DNA of 64,000 nt from Streptoalloteichus hindustanus (GTDB lineage: Bacteria > Actinomycetota > Actinomycetes > Mycobacteriales > Pseudonocardiaceae): the NCBI RefSeq assembly GCF_900129375.1, contig NZ_FQVN01000019.1, positions 1-64,000 on the forward strand, in the 5' to 3' direction. The notes beneath the pieces were generated by a model. The model ran no database searches, was not told where the DNA came from, and worked only from the letters and a program-made list of their open reading frames with translations. Below are positions 25,335 to 34,718 of the stretch, in pieces. Within the stretch, counting starts at the first letter, position 1; each line of letters opens with the position of its first letter. The position numbers were made by a program, and so were the translations under genes.

Positions 25335-25901
25335 TCACCGGCGGTGTTCCGCGTTGGCGGTGACTTTGCCCTTGCCGTAAGCCCACACGTGGGGGTCGCC
25401 GTCGTCCTTGACGAGTCGGAAGAAGTGCTCGTGGTTGGAGTAGAGCGCGGTCCAGCAGTAGCCGTGGGTCTGTTTGTCCACCCGGAAGTCGATCGGCTCG
25501 CCGATCCGCGTGCCCAGGTGCCCGCCGCTCTCGGCGTCCCACATCTCCACCTTGATGGACCGCAGTGTCGAGACGTTCGAGGTCGCGCTCAGGTTCACGC
25601 ACGCCCGGCCCAGCGGGGACGGGTAGAAGCGCCGCGAGTTGAGGTGGGTGGAGACGCTGAAGGAGAAGTCGAACGGCAGGACCTCCGGGGCGCCCTCGGC
25701 GACCTGGTGCCCGCCGGCGGCCTCGTTCAGCTCCAGCGTCGGCGCGCCGGGGACCGCCCCCGCCGACGCGGGTGCGGCGGACGTCTCCCGCGACGACGCC
25801 GGCCCGTCCGTGGTGTCCGCGACGGCGGCGGGCGCTCCGGCCGTCACCGCGGCCGAGAGCAGAAGTCCCAGCGCTCCCGCGATCACACGCTTTCTCGCCA
25901 T
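25335..25901 (-). CDS. Secreted protein of unknown function
   Basis: The 188-residue protein has a clear signal peptide (MARKRVI, hydrophobic core, then an AxA-type site around residue 28). The mature part has a Ser/Ala-rich linker and a C-terminal domain with two cysteines (RACVNLS and GYCWTALY), probably a beta-rich extracellular domain. ATG 25901 has GGGGGAA upstream. I do not recognise a family. Confidence 0.75.
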   Translation of the reverse strand: MARKRVIAGALGLLLSAAVTAGAPAAVADTTDGPASSRETSAAPASAGAVPGAPTLELNEAAGGHQVAEGAPEVLPFDFSFSVSTHLNSRRFYPSPLGRACVNLSATSNVSTLRSIKVEMWDAESGGHLGTRIGEPIDFRVDKQTHGYCWTALYSNHEHFFRLVKDDGDPHVWAYGKGKVTANAEHRR

Positions 25902-26219
25902 TCGTGATTCCCCCGGTTCCGGTTGTCTCGTCATCGGCGACCAGGACGTTAACCAGGGCCTCTTTGCTGGAACAACCACCGACCGGGTGATGCGGCGACC
26001 GCCGGTCGGGCCCGCTCGGCAAAATATTCCATCCGGTGGCGTGTGATTCCGGGCACATTGTTCCGAAATCTGTTCCCGACGACCGGGCATTAGTCGTGGT
26101 TCGGTGCCCGGGACGGATGTTGGTTGACGTGAACGGGAATGTCAGGGGTGATTGACTGTTCGAATCCGGGGGCCCGGTGGAACCGCGCCGTCGTCCGCCG
26201 CCGGCGCGGTCCGGTCCGG
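25902..26219. other. 318-bp intergenic stretch
   Basis: No gene is visible. It should contain the promoter of the secreted-protein gene and the end of the NmrA transcript. Confidence 0.4.
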
Positions 26220-27068
26220 TCAGGACCAGGCGGCGGCGTGCTGGCGGGCGAAGGTCGGGAACGACGTCGCGGGCCGGTTCGTCAGGGCGCGCACCGTGTC
26301 GGTGACGACCGCCTCCCCGCCGGAGAGCACGCGGGAGAACAGGGTTCGCGCCATGCGCGGGTCGGCGCCGGGGACGCCGAGTTCGGCCATGAGGTCGGGG
26401 TCGTCGAGGTCGAGCGGCTGGTACCGGACGGGTCGGCCGCTCGCGGCGCTGATCTCCGCCGCCACGTCGGCGAAGCCGAGTGCGCCCGGCCCGGTGACCA
26501 GGTGGCCGCCGGGCAGCTCGGTGTCGGCGGCGAGCAGGGCCGCCGCGCAGGCGGCGATGTCGTCGACCGCGACGAAGCTGACCTCCGCGTCGCCGGCCGG
26601 CACGCGGATGACGCCCTCTTCCGTGATCGTGCGGTGGTAGCGGCCGCCGGTGAAGTTGTCCATGAACCAGTTGGGACGCAGGAAGGCCGCGTCGGGCACG
26701 AGCTCCCGGACGGCCTGCTCGACGCCGTGCAGGGGAGTGCCGACGGCCGTCTCGACGCCGAGCGCGGAGAGCACGACGAACCGGCGCACCCCGTTCCGGA
26801 GCGCGCGCTCGACGAAGGCGCGCGCGATCTCGGGGCCGTTGCGCAACCGCTCGTGGACGATGAGGTAGAGGCGGTCCACCCCGCGCAACGCCGGCTCGTG
26901 GGTCTCGGGGTCGTCCCAGTCCAGTCGGGTGTGCTCCACCTCGCTGACCGGAACGCGCTCCGGGTGTCGGCAGGCGGCGCGCACCGGGAGGCCGAGGGCG
27001 ACCAGGCGCGCGCAGGCGGCCGCGCCGTTGCGGCCGGAGGCTCCGGTGACGAGAACGTGTTCACCCAT
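26220..27068 (-). CDS. NmrA-like NAD(P)-binding protein
   Basis: The protein has 282 residues and starts with the dinucleotide motif VTGASGRNGAAACARL; FLRPNWFMDNF is typical of NmrA/azoreductase-like SDR relatives. These are NADP sensors or quinone reductases; the substrate is unknown. Its ATG lies inside the last codons of the MFS gene (8-nt overlap in another frame), so the two are coupled. Confidence 0.85.
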   Translation of the reverse strand: MGEHVLVTGASGRNGAAACARLVALGLPVRAACRHPERVPVSEVEHTRLDWDDPETHEPALRGVDRLYLIVHERLRNGPEIARAFVERALRNGVRRFVVLSALGVETAVGTPLHGVEQAVRELVPDAAFLRPNWFMDNFTGGRYHRTITEEGVIRVPAGDAEVSFVAVDDIAACAAALLAADTELPGGHLVTGPGALGFADVAAEISAASGRPVRYQPLDLDDPDLMAELGVPGADPRMARTLFSRVLSGGEAVVTDTVRALTNRPATSFPTFARQHAAAWS

Positions 27069-28260
27069 GGCGCCGTGTCTCCTCTGTCCACTGTGGACGG
27101 TTATGGTCGTCCTGTCCGCCGGCGAAGGCCAGCAGGGTCACCGCCGCCACCGCCGCGAGCACCGCGGCGAGGTAGAACGGCGTGCCCGCCCCGACGTCGA
27201 ACAGGACGCCGGCGCACAGCGGGCCGACGCCGCGGGCGGCGGCGGAGACGGACTGGCCGATGCCGAGCAGGCTGCCCCGGCCGCGCTGCGCGGTCAGGCC
27301 GGACAGGACGCTGGTCAGCGTCGGCGTGATCAGGCCCTGGCCGGCGGCGAGCAGACCGAGCGCGACGTAGGCCGCCGGCGCGGGCGCCCAGGGGAGGGCG
27401 GCCAGCGATCCCGCCATGAGCAGGGCGCCGGCGACCGCGACCGACCGGTCGCCCCAGCGCCGGGCGAGCCGGCCGACGAGACCGCCCTGGACGACGGCCG
27501 TCACCACGCCGACGGCGGCGAAGACCAGGCCGAGCCCGGAGCCGCCGAGCCCGAAGCGCCGCTCGCCGAGCAACGCGAAGACGGCCTCCATGCTGGCGAA
27601 GGCGAACATGGACAGGAACATCGCCGCCATCACTGGGGACGCACCGGTGACGCCGAGCGCGGCGCGGAGGCCGGCCAGCACGCCCGGCCGCCGTTCGGGC
27701 CGCCGCTCCTCGGTCCTGGCGGGCTCGACGAGCCGGAACCAGGCCAGCACGAGGTTCGCGGCGGCCAGCGCGGCCGCGGCGAACGTCGCCGTGGCGAACC
27801 CGAACGGCGCGAGCGCTGCGCCCAGCGCGGGGCCGAGGACGAACCCCATGCCGATGGCCGCGCCGAGCAGGCCCAGCGCTCTGGTCCGCCCCTCCTCGGG
27901 CACGACGTCGGCCACGTAGGCCTGCGCCACCGAGATGCTGCCGCCGAACAGCCCGGCCAACAGCCGCGTCAGCAACAGCAGCGGCAGCGTGTCGGCCAGT
28001 CCGGCCAGGGCCAGGGAGACGGTGGAGCCGAACAGGCTCAGCAGCAGCAGCGGCCGACGCCCGTACCGGTCGGACAACGCGCCGAGCACCGGTGTGCTCA
28101 CCAGCTGGGCGGCCGAGTAGGCGGTCAGCAGCAGTCCGACCCAGGTGCCGGAGGCGCCGAGCCGCTCGGCGTAGTAGGGGAGCTGCGGCAGGATGATGCC
28201 GAAGCCCAACAGGTCGACGAAGACGGTGCCGGTGACGACCACCTGGGCCGAACGTTTCAC
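27061..28260 (-). CDS. MFS transporter, DHA1 (TetA-like) drug efflux family
   Basis: The 399-residue protein has twelve hydrophobic segments. The loop 2-3 motif GALSDRYGRRPLLLLS and the motif C region GFVLGPALGAAL identify a DHA1 antiporter of the TetA/Bmr type. The start GTG 28260 follows GGAGG. It probably exports a small molecule by proton exchange; the coupled NmrA gene might act on, or sense, the same compound. Confidence 0.88.
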   Translation of the reverse strand: MKRSAQVVVTGTVFVDLLGFGIILPQLPYYAERLGASGTWVGLLLTAYSAAQLVSTPVLGALSDRYGRRPLLLLSLFGSTVSLALAGLADTLPLLLLTRLLAGLFGGSISVAQAYVADVVPEEGRTRALGLLGAAIGMGFVLGPALGAALAPFGFATATFAAAALAAANLVLAWFRLVEPARTEERRPERRPGVLAGLRAALGVTGASPVMAAMFLSMFAFASMEAVFALLGERRFGLGGSGLGLVFAAVGVVTAVVQGGLVGRLARRWGDRSVAVAGALLMAGSLAALPWAPAPAAYVALGLLAAGQGLITPTLTSVLSGLTAQRGRGSLLGIGQSVSAAARGVGPLCAGVLFDVGAGTPFYLAAVLAAVAAVTLLAFAGGQDDHNRPQWTEETRRHG

Positions 28261-28381
28261 TCCGCTGCCTCCGTGCCGTGGTTTTCCGTGCCGACAAGGG
28301 AAACCGCCCGCGGTCCCGGCGGCGTCCGCTCGTGTGGGCGGGGACGGTACCCGTCGGATGCCGCGCGGCGGTCGGGCCGCG

Positions 28382-29395
28382 TCAACCGGCGACCGGGTGG
28401 CCCAGGGCGGACGGGCGACCGGTCTCGGCCGACCGGCCGGCGGCTGTGCCCCTCTCGCCATCTGGCCCGACACCGCCCGTCCTGACCGGGCCCGGCTCGG
28501 TCGCGGCCCAGTCGCGGGGCTGGAGGAAGCGGGCGGTGTCGGCCTCCGGGCTGCCCGGCTCGGGTCGGACGTCGAAACCCCAGCGGACCACCGGGGGCAT
28601 CGAGATGAGGATGGCCTCGGTGTTGCCGTCGGTCTGGAGGCCGAACAGGGTTCCCTTGTCGTAGACCAGGTTGAACTCGACGTACCGGCCGCGTCGGGTG
28701 AGCTGCCACGCGCGTTCCCGTTCCCCGTAGGGCATGGGGACGCGACGGTCGAGGATCGGCAGGTAGGCCGGCAGGATCGTCGCCAGCCCGTCGACGACCA
28801 CCGCGCGGCACCGCTCGTGCCCGCCGGGTCGGTCGTCGCGCAGCCGGTGGAAGAAGACCCCGCCGACGCCCCGCATCTCCCGGCGGTGCCGCAGGAAGAA
28901 GTACCGGTCGCACTCGTCCTTCCACTGTGGATAGAGGCTCGGGTCGTGCCGGTCGCACCACTCCCGAAGGGTGCGGTGGAAGTGGACGGCGTCGACGTCG
29001 AACCCGTAGCTCGGGGTCAGGTCGAGCCCGCCCCCGAACCACCAGGTGCGGTCGGCGACCTCGAAGTAGCGGAAGTTGGCGTGGAACGACGGCGCGTAGG
29101 GGTTGCGGGGGTGCAGCACCAAGGAGATCCCGGTGGCCCGGAACGGTTTTCCGACCAGCTCGGGCGCCTCCAGCGCCGGGGGGACCCGTGCGCCGTGGAC
29201 GAGCGAGACGTTGACACCGGCGCGCTCGAACACGGCGCCGCCCTCCAGGACGCAGGCGCGTCCGCCGCCCAGCCCGTCCCGCCGCCACTCCCGTCGCCGG
29301 AACCGCCGTTCGCCGTCGTAGCGCTCGAACGCGTCGACCAGGCGGTCCTGTTCGGACCGCAGGTGGTCGGCGATCTCGGCCGCGTGGCTCGTCAC
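28382..29395 (-). CDS. hemF: Oxygen-dependent coproporphyrinogen III oxidase
   Basis: The protein has 337 residues with the HemF blocks WWFGGGLDLTP, YFFLRHRREMRGVGGVFF and VEFNLVYDKGTLFGLQT. It converts coproporphyrinogen III to protoporphyrinogen IX with O2. The last 30 residues extend beyond the usual end and look disordered. Its GTG start overlaps the hemE stop (GTGA). HemF is not part of the coproporphyrin-dependent route that actinobacteria normally use, so its presence marks this cluster as a different type. Confidence 0.93.
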   Translation of the reverse strand: MTSHAAEIADHLRSEQDRLVDAFERYDGERRFRRREWRRDGLGGGRACVLEGGAVFERAGVNVSLVHGARVPPALEAPELVGKPFRATGISLVLHPRNPYAPSFHANFRYFEVADRTWWFGGGLDLTPSYGFDVDAVHFHRTLREWCDRHDPSLYPQWKDECDRYFFLRHRREMRGVGGVFFHRLRDDRPGGHERCRAVVVDGLATILPAYLPILDRRVPMPYGERERAWQLTRRGRYVEFNLVYDKGTLFGLQTDGNTEAILISMPPVVRWGFDVRPEPGSPEADTARFLQPRDWAATEPGPVRTGGVGPDGERGTAAGRSAETGRPSALGHPVAG

Positions 29396-30489
29396 GGCTC
29401 CTCCGGTGGCTGCTCGGGCCGGTAGGCGCGTACCTCGTCGACGAGGCACGCGACGTTGTCCGGCGGGGTCGACGGCAGGACGCCGTGGCCGAGGTTGAAC
29501 ACGTGGGGCCGGCCGCCGGCCTGGCGGAGCACCTCGTGGGCGTGGGCGCGCACGACGGCGCGGTCGGCCAGCAACGAAGCGGGATCGAGGTTGCCCTGCA
29601 ACACCTTTCCGGGCAGCAGGGGCCGGCACCGGGACAGCGGCAGCCGCCAGTCCACGCTGACCACCTCGGTCGGCAGGGTGGCGATCAGCGGGTACAGGTG
29701 GCTGGCCCCCACGGCGAGGTAGATCCGGGGCACGTCGGCCACCGCGGCGAGCACCCGGCGCGCGAACGGCAGGCCGAACTCCCGGTAGTCGTCGGGGCTG
29801 AGCATTCCCGCCCAGCTGTCGAACAACTGCACCGCGGAGACCCCGGCGGCGACCTGCTGCCTGAGGTAGTCGGCCGTGACGTCGGCGATGCGGCCCAGCA
29901 GCGCGCGCGCCGCGTCCGGGTCCTGCCGGAGCAGTCCCCGGAACTCCGCGTAGTCCTTGGAACCCCGCCCCTGCACCGCGTACATCGCGATCGTCAGCGG
30001 AGCGCCGGCGAACCCGATCACCGGGACGGAGACGGCGGACCGGACCTGGCGGATCGCGGCGGCCACGAACGGGGCGATCTCCTCGGCGTCGGGCCGGCGG
30101 AGCGCCTCGATGGCCGCCCTGGTCCGCAGCGGTCGGGCGAGGACGGGTTCGGGGGCGAACTCGACCTCCATGCCCATCGCCGGCAGCGGGGTGACGATGT
30201 CGTTGAAGATGATCGCGGCGTCCAGCGGGAACCGGCGCAGGGGCTGGAGGGTGATCTCGGCGGCCAGCTCGGGAGTGCGGCACATCTCCCAGAACCCGTG
30301 CCGCTCCTTGAGGTTCCGGTACTCGGGCAGGTACCGGCCGGCCTGCCGCATGAGCCAGACCGGCACGTGGTCGGTGGCCCGGCCGCGCACGGCGTCCAGG
30401 AAGGCGCCGCTGGCCGGGGTGGCGACCGCCGGGGCGCTGCTGTCCGGGGCGCTGGTGTCCGGGGAGGTGGCGGTCTTCTCCGCGGTCAT
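29392..30489 (-). CDS. hemE: Uroporphyrinogen decarboxylase
   Basis: The protein has 365 residues with the N-terminal signature [16 protein letters not shown] and the block [16 protein letters not shown]. It decarboxylates uroporphyrinogen III to coproporphyrinogen III. ATG 30489 overlaps the hemB stop (ATGA) and has AGGAGG upstream. The first 25 residues are Ser/Thr/Pro-rich and probably disordered. Confidence 0.95.
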   Translation of the reverse strand: MTAEKTATSPDTSAPDSSAPAVATPASGAFLDAVRGRATDHVPVWLMRQAGRYLPEYRNLKERHGFWEMCRTPELAAEITLQPLRRFPLDAAIIFNDIVTPLPAMGMEVEFAPEPVLARPLRTRAAIEALRRPDAEEIAPFVAAAIRQVRSAVSVPVIGFAGAPLTIAMYAVQGRGSKDYAEFRGLLRQDPDAARALLGRIADVTADYLRQQVAAGVSAVQLFDSWAGMLSPDDYREFGLPFARRVLAAVADVPRIYLAVGASHLYPLIATLPTEVVSVDWRLPLSRCRPLLPGKVLQGNLDPASLLADRAVVRAHAHEVLRQAGGRPHVFNLGHGVLPSTPPDNVACLVDEVRAYRPEQPPEEP

Positions 30490-31505
30490 CGCAACCTCCT
30501 GGCGGCTGACGCGGCCCAGTAGGTGAGGATGACCGTGGCGCCGGCCCGCCGGATGGCGGTCAGCGTCTCCACCACGGCCTGGTCCAGGTCCAACCAGCCG
30601 GCCGCCGCCGCGGCGGTGATCATGGCGTACTCGCCCGAGACCTGGTAGGCCGCCACCGGCACGTCGGCGACGGCCGCGGCCCGCGCCACGATGTCCAAAG
30701 AGGACAGTGCGGGTTTCACCATGACGACGTCGGCGCCCTCGGCCAGGTCCAGCCGGATCTCCCGGTCGGCCTCCACCGCGTTGGCCGGGTCCATCTGGTA
30801 GGTCCTGCGGTCGCCCCGCAGCGCGGACTCGACCGCGTCGCGGAAGGGGCCGTAGAAGCTGGAGGCGTACTTCGCGGCGTAGGCGAGGATCGCGACGTCG
30901 GTGTGCCCTGCGGCGTCGAGGGCGGCGCGGATCGCGGCCACCTGGCCGTCCATCATCCCGCTCGGACCGACGACGTGGACACCGGCCTCGGCCTGGACCA
31001 CGGCCATCCGCGCGTAGTGGTCGAGCGTGGCGTCGTTGTCGACCGCGCCGTCGGCGCGCAGCACCCCGCAGTGCCCGTGGTCGGTGAACTCGTCCAGGCA
31101 CAGGTCCGCCATCACCACCAGCTCGTCGCCGACCTCGCTGACGACGTCCCGGATCGCCCGGTTCAGCACGCCGTCGGGCGCGACTCCCTGACTTCCCGTG
31201 GCGTCGCGGTGTTCCGGCACCGCGAACAGCATGACGCCGCCGACTCCGGCCTCGGCGGCCTCGCGGGCCGCCTTCCGCACCGAGTCGCGGGTGTGCTGCA
31301 CCACGCCCGGCATCGACGTGATGGGCGTGGGCGCGGTCGCGTTCTCCTTGACGAACAGGGGAAGGACGAGATCGGCCGGCGAAAGCCGGGTCTCGGCGAC
31401 CAGGCGGCGCAGGGCCGGTGTCGTGCGCAGGCGGCGGGGTCGGGCCACCGGCCAGGGCACGAGGCCGGCGGTGAGCGGAGTTTCCCGTGTCGTGCGTGTC
31501 GTCAT
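30486..31505 (-). CDS. hemB: Porphobilinogen synthase (delta-aminolevulinate dehydratase)
   Basis: The protein has 339 residues. The active-site lysines are in [14 protein letters not shown] and [11 protein letters not shown]; the metal region is [18 protein letters not shown]. It joins two 5-aminolevulinate molecules into porphobilinogen. Its ATG overlaps the hemC stop (ATGA). Confidence 0.95.
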   Translation of the reverse strand: MTTRTTRETPLTAGLVPWPVARPRRLRTTPALRRLVAETRLSPADLVLPLFVKENATAPTPITSMPGVVQHTRDSVRKAAREAAEAGVGGVMLFAVPEHRDATGSQGVAPDGVLNRAIRDVVSEVGDELVVMADLCLDEFTDHGHCGVLRADGAVDNDATLDHYARMAVVQAEAGVHVVGPSGMMDGQVAAIRAALDAAGHTDVAILAYAAKYASSFYGPFRDAVESALRGDRRTYQMDPANAVEADREIRLDLAEGADVVMVKPALSSLDIVARAAAVADVPVAAYQVSGEYAMITAAAAAGWLDLDQAVVETLTAIRRAGATVILTYWAASAARRLR

Positions 31506-32560
31506 GCCAGTCCCGCCTTTCCGGTGGGGGCGGCCGACGGGTCGACGGCCGCCCGGGTCTCGGTGATCAGGGGCCGCGCTCCGGCGGCGAGCAGCGCGCG
31601 GGCCAGTCGCCGGCCGATGGCCTCCGCCTCGACGGCGGGTCCGGTCTCGGTGTCGCGCAGCACCAGCCCGCCGTCCCCGGCCGCCACCAGCCCGGTCAGG
31701 CGCAGCGCGTCGCCGTCGACCTCGGCGTGCGCGGCGACCGGGGCGGTGCAACCGGCGTCGAGCGCGGCCAGCAGGCTCCGCTCGGCCTCGACCGCGGCCC
31801 GGCTGGCCGGGTGGTCGAGCCGGCCGAGCACGGCGGCCAGGGAGTGGTCGTCGGCCCGGCACTCGACGGCCAGCGCGCCCTGCGCGGCGGCCGGCAGCAC
31901 CACCGACGGCGGCAGGGGCGAGGCGGCCAGGCCGGGTTCGGCGAGCCGGCCCAGGCGCGCCAGCCCCGCCCTGGCCAGCACCACGGCGTCCAGCTCGCCG
32001 GCGACGAGCCTGCGCAGCCGCGTGTCGACGTTGCCGCGCAGGGGCACGATCCGCAGCCGGGGGTCGTGTGCGAGGAGCTGCGCGCCGCGTCGGGGCGAGC
32101 CGGTGCCCACGCGGGCCCCGGCCGGCGGCCACGTGTCCGGCGGGCCGTCGGCCCGGCGCACCAGGACGTCCCTGGGGTCCTCGCGCTCGGGGACCGCGGC
32201 CAGCAGCAGGCCGGGCGCGGGGGCGGTCGGCAGGTCCTTGCACGAGTGGACGACGAGGTCCACCTCGCCGGCGAGCAGGCGTTCCCGCAGCGCCGAGACG
32301 AACACGCCGGTGCCGCCGAGCTGGTCGACGGGCAGGGTCGACAGGTCGCCGGGAGTGGTGCTGAGGACCAACTCCACCGGCTGGCCCAGGGCGGCGAGCC
32401 GGCGCGCCACCCACCGGGACTGCGCCACGGCCAGGGCGCTTTCCCTGGTGCCCAGCCGCAACACGCGCCGGCTCGTCCCGCCGGCGGTCCGACCGCCTGC
32501 GATGTCCACTGTGGACAGTTCCGGTGTTCCGGTCGGCAGGGACCCGACGTCGCCGGTCAC
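31502..32560 (-). CDS. hemC: Hydroxymethylbilane synthase (porphobilinogen deaminase)
   Basis: The protein has 352 residues. The cofactor cysteine is in [19 protein letters not shown] and the substrate-binding segment reads VHSCKDLPT, where most homologues have VHSLKDLPT. It polymerises four porphobilinogens. The GTG start overlaps the hemA stop (GTGA). The first 30 residues are a variable extension that contains a copy of the window's palindrome (32503-32517), encoding STVD. Confidence 0.95.
   Translation of the reverse strand: MTGDVGSLPTGTPELSTVDIAGGRTAGGTSRRVLRLGTRESALAVAQSRWVARRLAALGQPVELVLSTTPGDLSTLPVDQLGGTGVFVSALRERLLAGEVDLVVHSCKDLPTAPAPGLLLAAVPEREDPRDVLVRRADGPPDTWPPAGARVGTGSPRRGAQLLAHDPRLRIVPLRGNVDTRLRRLVAGELDAVVLARAGLARLGRLAEPGLAASPLPPSVVLPAAAQGALAVECRADDHSLAAVLGRLDHPASRAAVEAERSLLAALDAGCTAPVAAHAEVDGDALRLTGLVAAGDGGLVLRDTETGPAVEAEAIGRRLARALLAAGARPLITETRAAVDPSAAPTGKAGLA
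32503..32517. repeat. Copy of the recurring palindrome in the 5' part of hemC
   Basis: TGTCCACTGTGGACA is perfectly symmetric around its centre base. It lies about 45-57 nt inside the hemC coding sequence, in the variable N-terminal extension. Confidence 0.5.
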
Positions 32561-33828
32561 GCGATCATCTCCTCGGTGTTGAGGTCGAACAGGCGGGACA
32601 GCGCCTCGACGTAGACGTGCCCGTGCGGGGACGTCGACAGCTCTTTCGCCCGCGTCATGGGTTTGTGCAGCAGCTTCCCCACGACCCGCCGCACGGCGGT
32701 CGCGGTCTCGGTGCGCTCGCGGTCGTCGAGGTGGGGCAGCCGGGCCCGCAGGCGGCGCAGCTCGTCGTCGACGACGCCCTGGGCCAGCGACCGCAGGGCC
32801 ACGATCACCGGGGTCGCCGCCGCCGCGCCGCGCCGGGCGAGGAACTCCTCGGCCCCCGCCACGACGACGGCCCACGCCCGGTCCACCTCGGTGGCGCACT
32901 CGGCGCCGGTCGCGGTCCTGGCCAGGGCGGCGATGTCGAGCAGGGTCACCCCCGGCAGCTCCCGGCACTCGGGAGCCACGTCGTGCGGCACGGCCAGGTC
33001 GAGCACCACGACCGGGCGCGGGCCGGCCAACTCCCTGGCCCGCGCCAGCTCCCGCCGGCCCACCACCGCGTGCGGCGCGCCGGTCGCCGCGACCACCAGG
33101 TCGGCGCGGGCCAGCGCGGGCACGAGCTCGCCGGCGGGCACCGGCCGGCCGCGCACCTGGGCGGCGAGCCGCCGGGCGGCCTCCTCGGTCCGGTTGGCGA
33201 TCCACAGGTCGCCGGCGCCGTCGGCGCGCAGCAGCCGGGCCGCGAGCGTGGCGGTGGCGCCGGCGCCCAGCAGCACCGCCGTCCGCCCGGCGAGCCCGCC
33301 GAGCTCGGCGCGCGCCGCGTCGAGTCCCATGTGGACGATGGTGCGGCCGGCCGCGCCGACCCCGGTCCGGGTTCTGGCGCGCCGGCTGGTCCGTAGGGCC
33401 GCGTCCACGAGCGCGCCCAGTGTGGGGCCGAGCGCGCCGGCCTCGCGCGCGGCGCGCAGCGCGGTCCGGATCTGGGCCACGATCTGGTCCTCGCCCACGG
33501 CGACCGAGTCCAGGCCGCAGGCCACCGCGAACAGGTGCCGCGTGGCCCCGGCCTCGTCGCGGACGTCCAGCGCTTCGGCGAGTTCGCGCGCCCCGCCGGT
33601 CCGCAGGGCGAACAGGTCGGTGGCGTGCCGGGTGGCCGCGACGACGTCGTCGGCCACCAGGTAGACCTCCACCCGGTTGCAGGTGGACAGCACCAGCGCC
33701 TCCAGGACGGCGGGGTGCCCCCGCAGGCGCCGCAGGACCTCGGCGAGGTCGTCGGCGGCCACCGCCGCCCCGCCGAGGAGGGCCCCGTCGCAGCGACGGT
33801 GGCTCAGTCCAATCTCGACGATCGACAT
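32557..33828 (-). CDS. hemA: Glutamyl-tRNA reductase
   Basis: The protein has 423 residues. The catalytic cysteine lies in [14 protein letters not shown], and the NADPH domain starts at [17 protein letters not shown]. It reduces glutamyl-tRNA to glutamate-1-semialdehyde, the first step of the C5 route. The ATG at 33828 has only a weak upstream ribosome binding site (GAAGGACG, rather distant). No hemL follows, so the aminotransferase must be elsewhere in the genome. Confidence 0.95.
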   Translation of the reverse strand: MSIVEIGLSHRRCDGALLGGAAVAADDLAEVLRRLRGHPAVLEALVLSTCNRVEVYLVADDVVAATRHATDLFALRTGGARELAEALDVRDEAGATRHLFAVACGLDSVAVGEDQIVAQIRTALRAAREAGALGPTLGALVDAALRTSRRARTRTGVGAAGRTIVHMGLDAARAELGGLAGRTAVLLGAGATATLAARLLRADGAGDLWIANRTEEAARRLAAQVRGRPVPAGELVPALARADLVVAATGAPHAVVGRRELARARELAGPRPVVVLDLAVPHDVAPECRELPGVTLLDIAALARTATGAECATEVDRAWAVVVAGAEEFLARRGAAAATPVIVALRSLAQGVVDDELRRLRARLPHLDDRERTETATAVRRVVGKLLHKPMTRAKELSTSPHGHVYVEALSRLFDLNTEEMIA

Positions 33829-34175
33829 GAGGAGATCAACGTCCTTCGTGTGACACCGCGTGCCGACGAGCGGCCGCCACCGACCTCGGTCGGGCGGCGG
33901 TCAGCGCTCCCCCGAGCCCTCCGCCGCCCGCGCACCGCGCGTGAGCAAGGTGCGGAGAGACCCGTCCGCGCCGGCCGCGAACGGTCGGCGCCGGCCCCAG
34001 GACAGGGCGATCGCACGTGGACCGGCCGGGCGGACCCGCCAGCCGTGCCCGGCCGGCCAGTCGCCCCGAACGTCCACATCGGACAGTCATGGCTCGCCGA
34101 CCACTGCGGCGATCTCCCGCGCCGTGGATCGCCGTGATCGTGGTGAGCTCGACGCTCCGCACCAGAGGTGACACG
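33829..34175. other. 347-bp stretch between the 180-aa gene and hemA
   Basis: The only sizeable interruption in the heme block. A minus-strand frame starts with ATG 34186 inside the end of the previous gene (MTNDVSPLVRSVELTTITA), but after about 32 residues it turns into Arg/Gly-rich, non-protein-like sequence. The stretch may hold an internal promoter or leader for hemA. Confidence 0.4.
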
Positions 34176-34718
34176 TCATTCGTCATGGTCGCCCCGCCCC
34201 TGATCGCTGTGGGTGCCGTCGACGGCGGGATCACTCGCTACACCGGGATTGGCGTCGCGCCGGCGTGCGTAGCGGAAGACGCAACATGGCCGCCCGTCGG
34301 TCTGGCGCGCCAGAACCTGTGCTGAGAGCACGGGCAGTGCCCGGCACGCGGCGGCCAGCTCGACGTCGCACAACACCGGTTCGCGTTCCGCCGCGCCGAG
34401 TTCCTCGGCGGCGCGCAGGCAGGTGCAGGTGATCATCAGCTCCAGCGCGGCGTCTTCGTCGCCGGTCGAGACGTCGACGAAGTCGACGACCAGCCCGAGG
34501 GAGGCCAGGATCGGCACGGCGCGGGCGAACCCCGTGGCCAACGTGTCCGCGCCGAGCAGTGGCCCGAGGGTGGCCGCCTGGTTGGCCGTCTCCTCCCGCA
34601 CCATCAGCTCGCGGGCGTGGCTCGCGCCGTGCAGTGCCCGGAGTCGGTGGTACCGCCTCAACCGTTCGGTCGCGTGCCGGATGGCCGTCGGCACGGGATC
34701 CGGGGTGTCCTCAGCCAA
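34176..34718 (-). CDS. 180-residue protein, possibly ATC-hydrolase/V4R-like, coupled to the transposase-like gene
   Basis: The likely start is TTG 34718, because GGGAGG lies 6 nt upstream; it overlaps the end of the preceding gene by 8 nt. The protein is helical in the first half. In the second half, CTCLRAAEELG, then a VLCDVELAAACRALP segment ending CCVFRY, recalls L-2-amino-thiazoline-4-carboxylate hydrolase and V4R-type small-molecule-binding domains with several cysteines. That similarity is from pattern only. Its place in the heme block suggests a heme- or metal-related sensor or accessory. Confidence 0.55.
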   Translation of the reverse strand: MAEDTPDPVPTAIRHATERLRRYHRLRALHGASHARELMVREETANQAATLGPLLGADTLATGFARAVPILASLGLVVDFVDVSTGDEDAALELMITCTCLRAAEELGAAEREPVLCDVELAAACRALPVLSAQVLARQTDGRPCCVFRYARRRDANPGVASDPAVDGTHSDQGRGDHDE

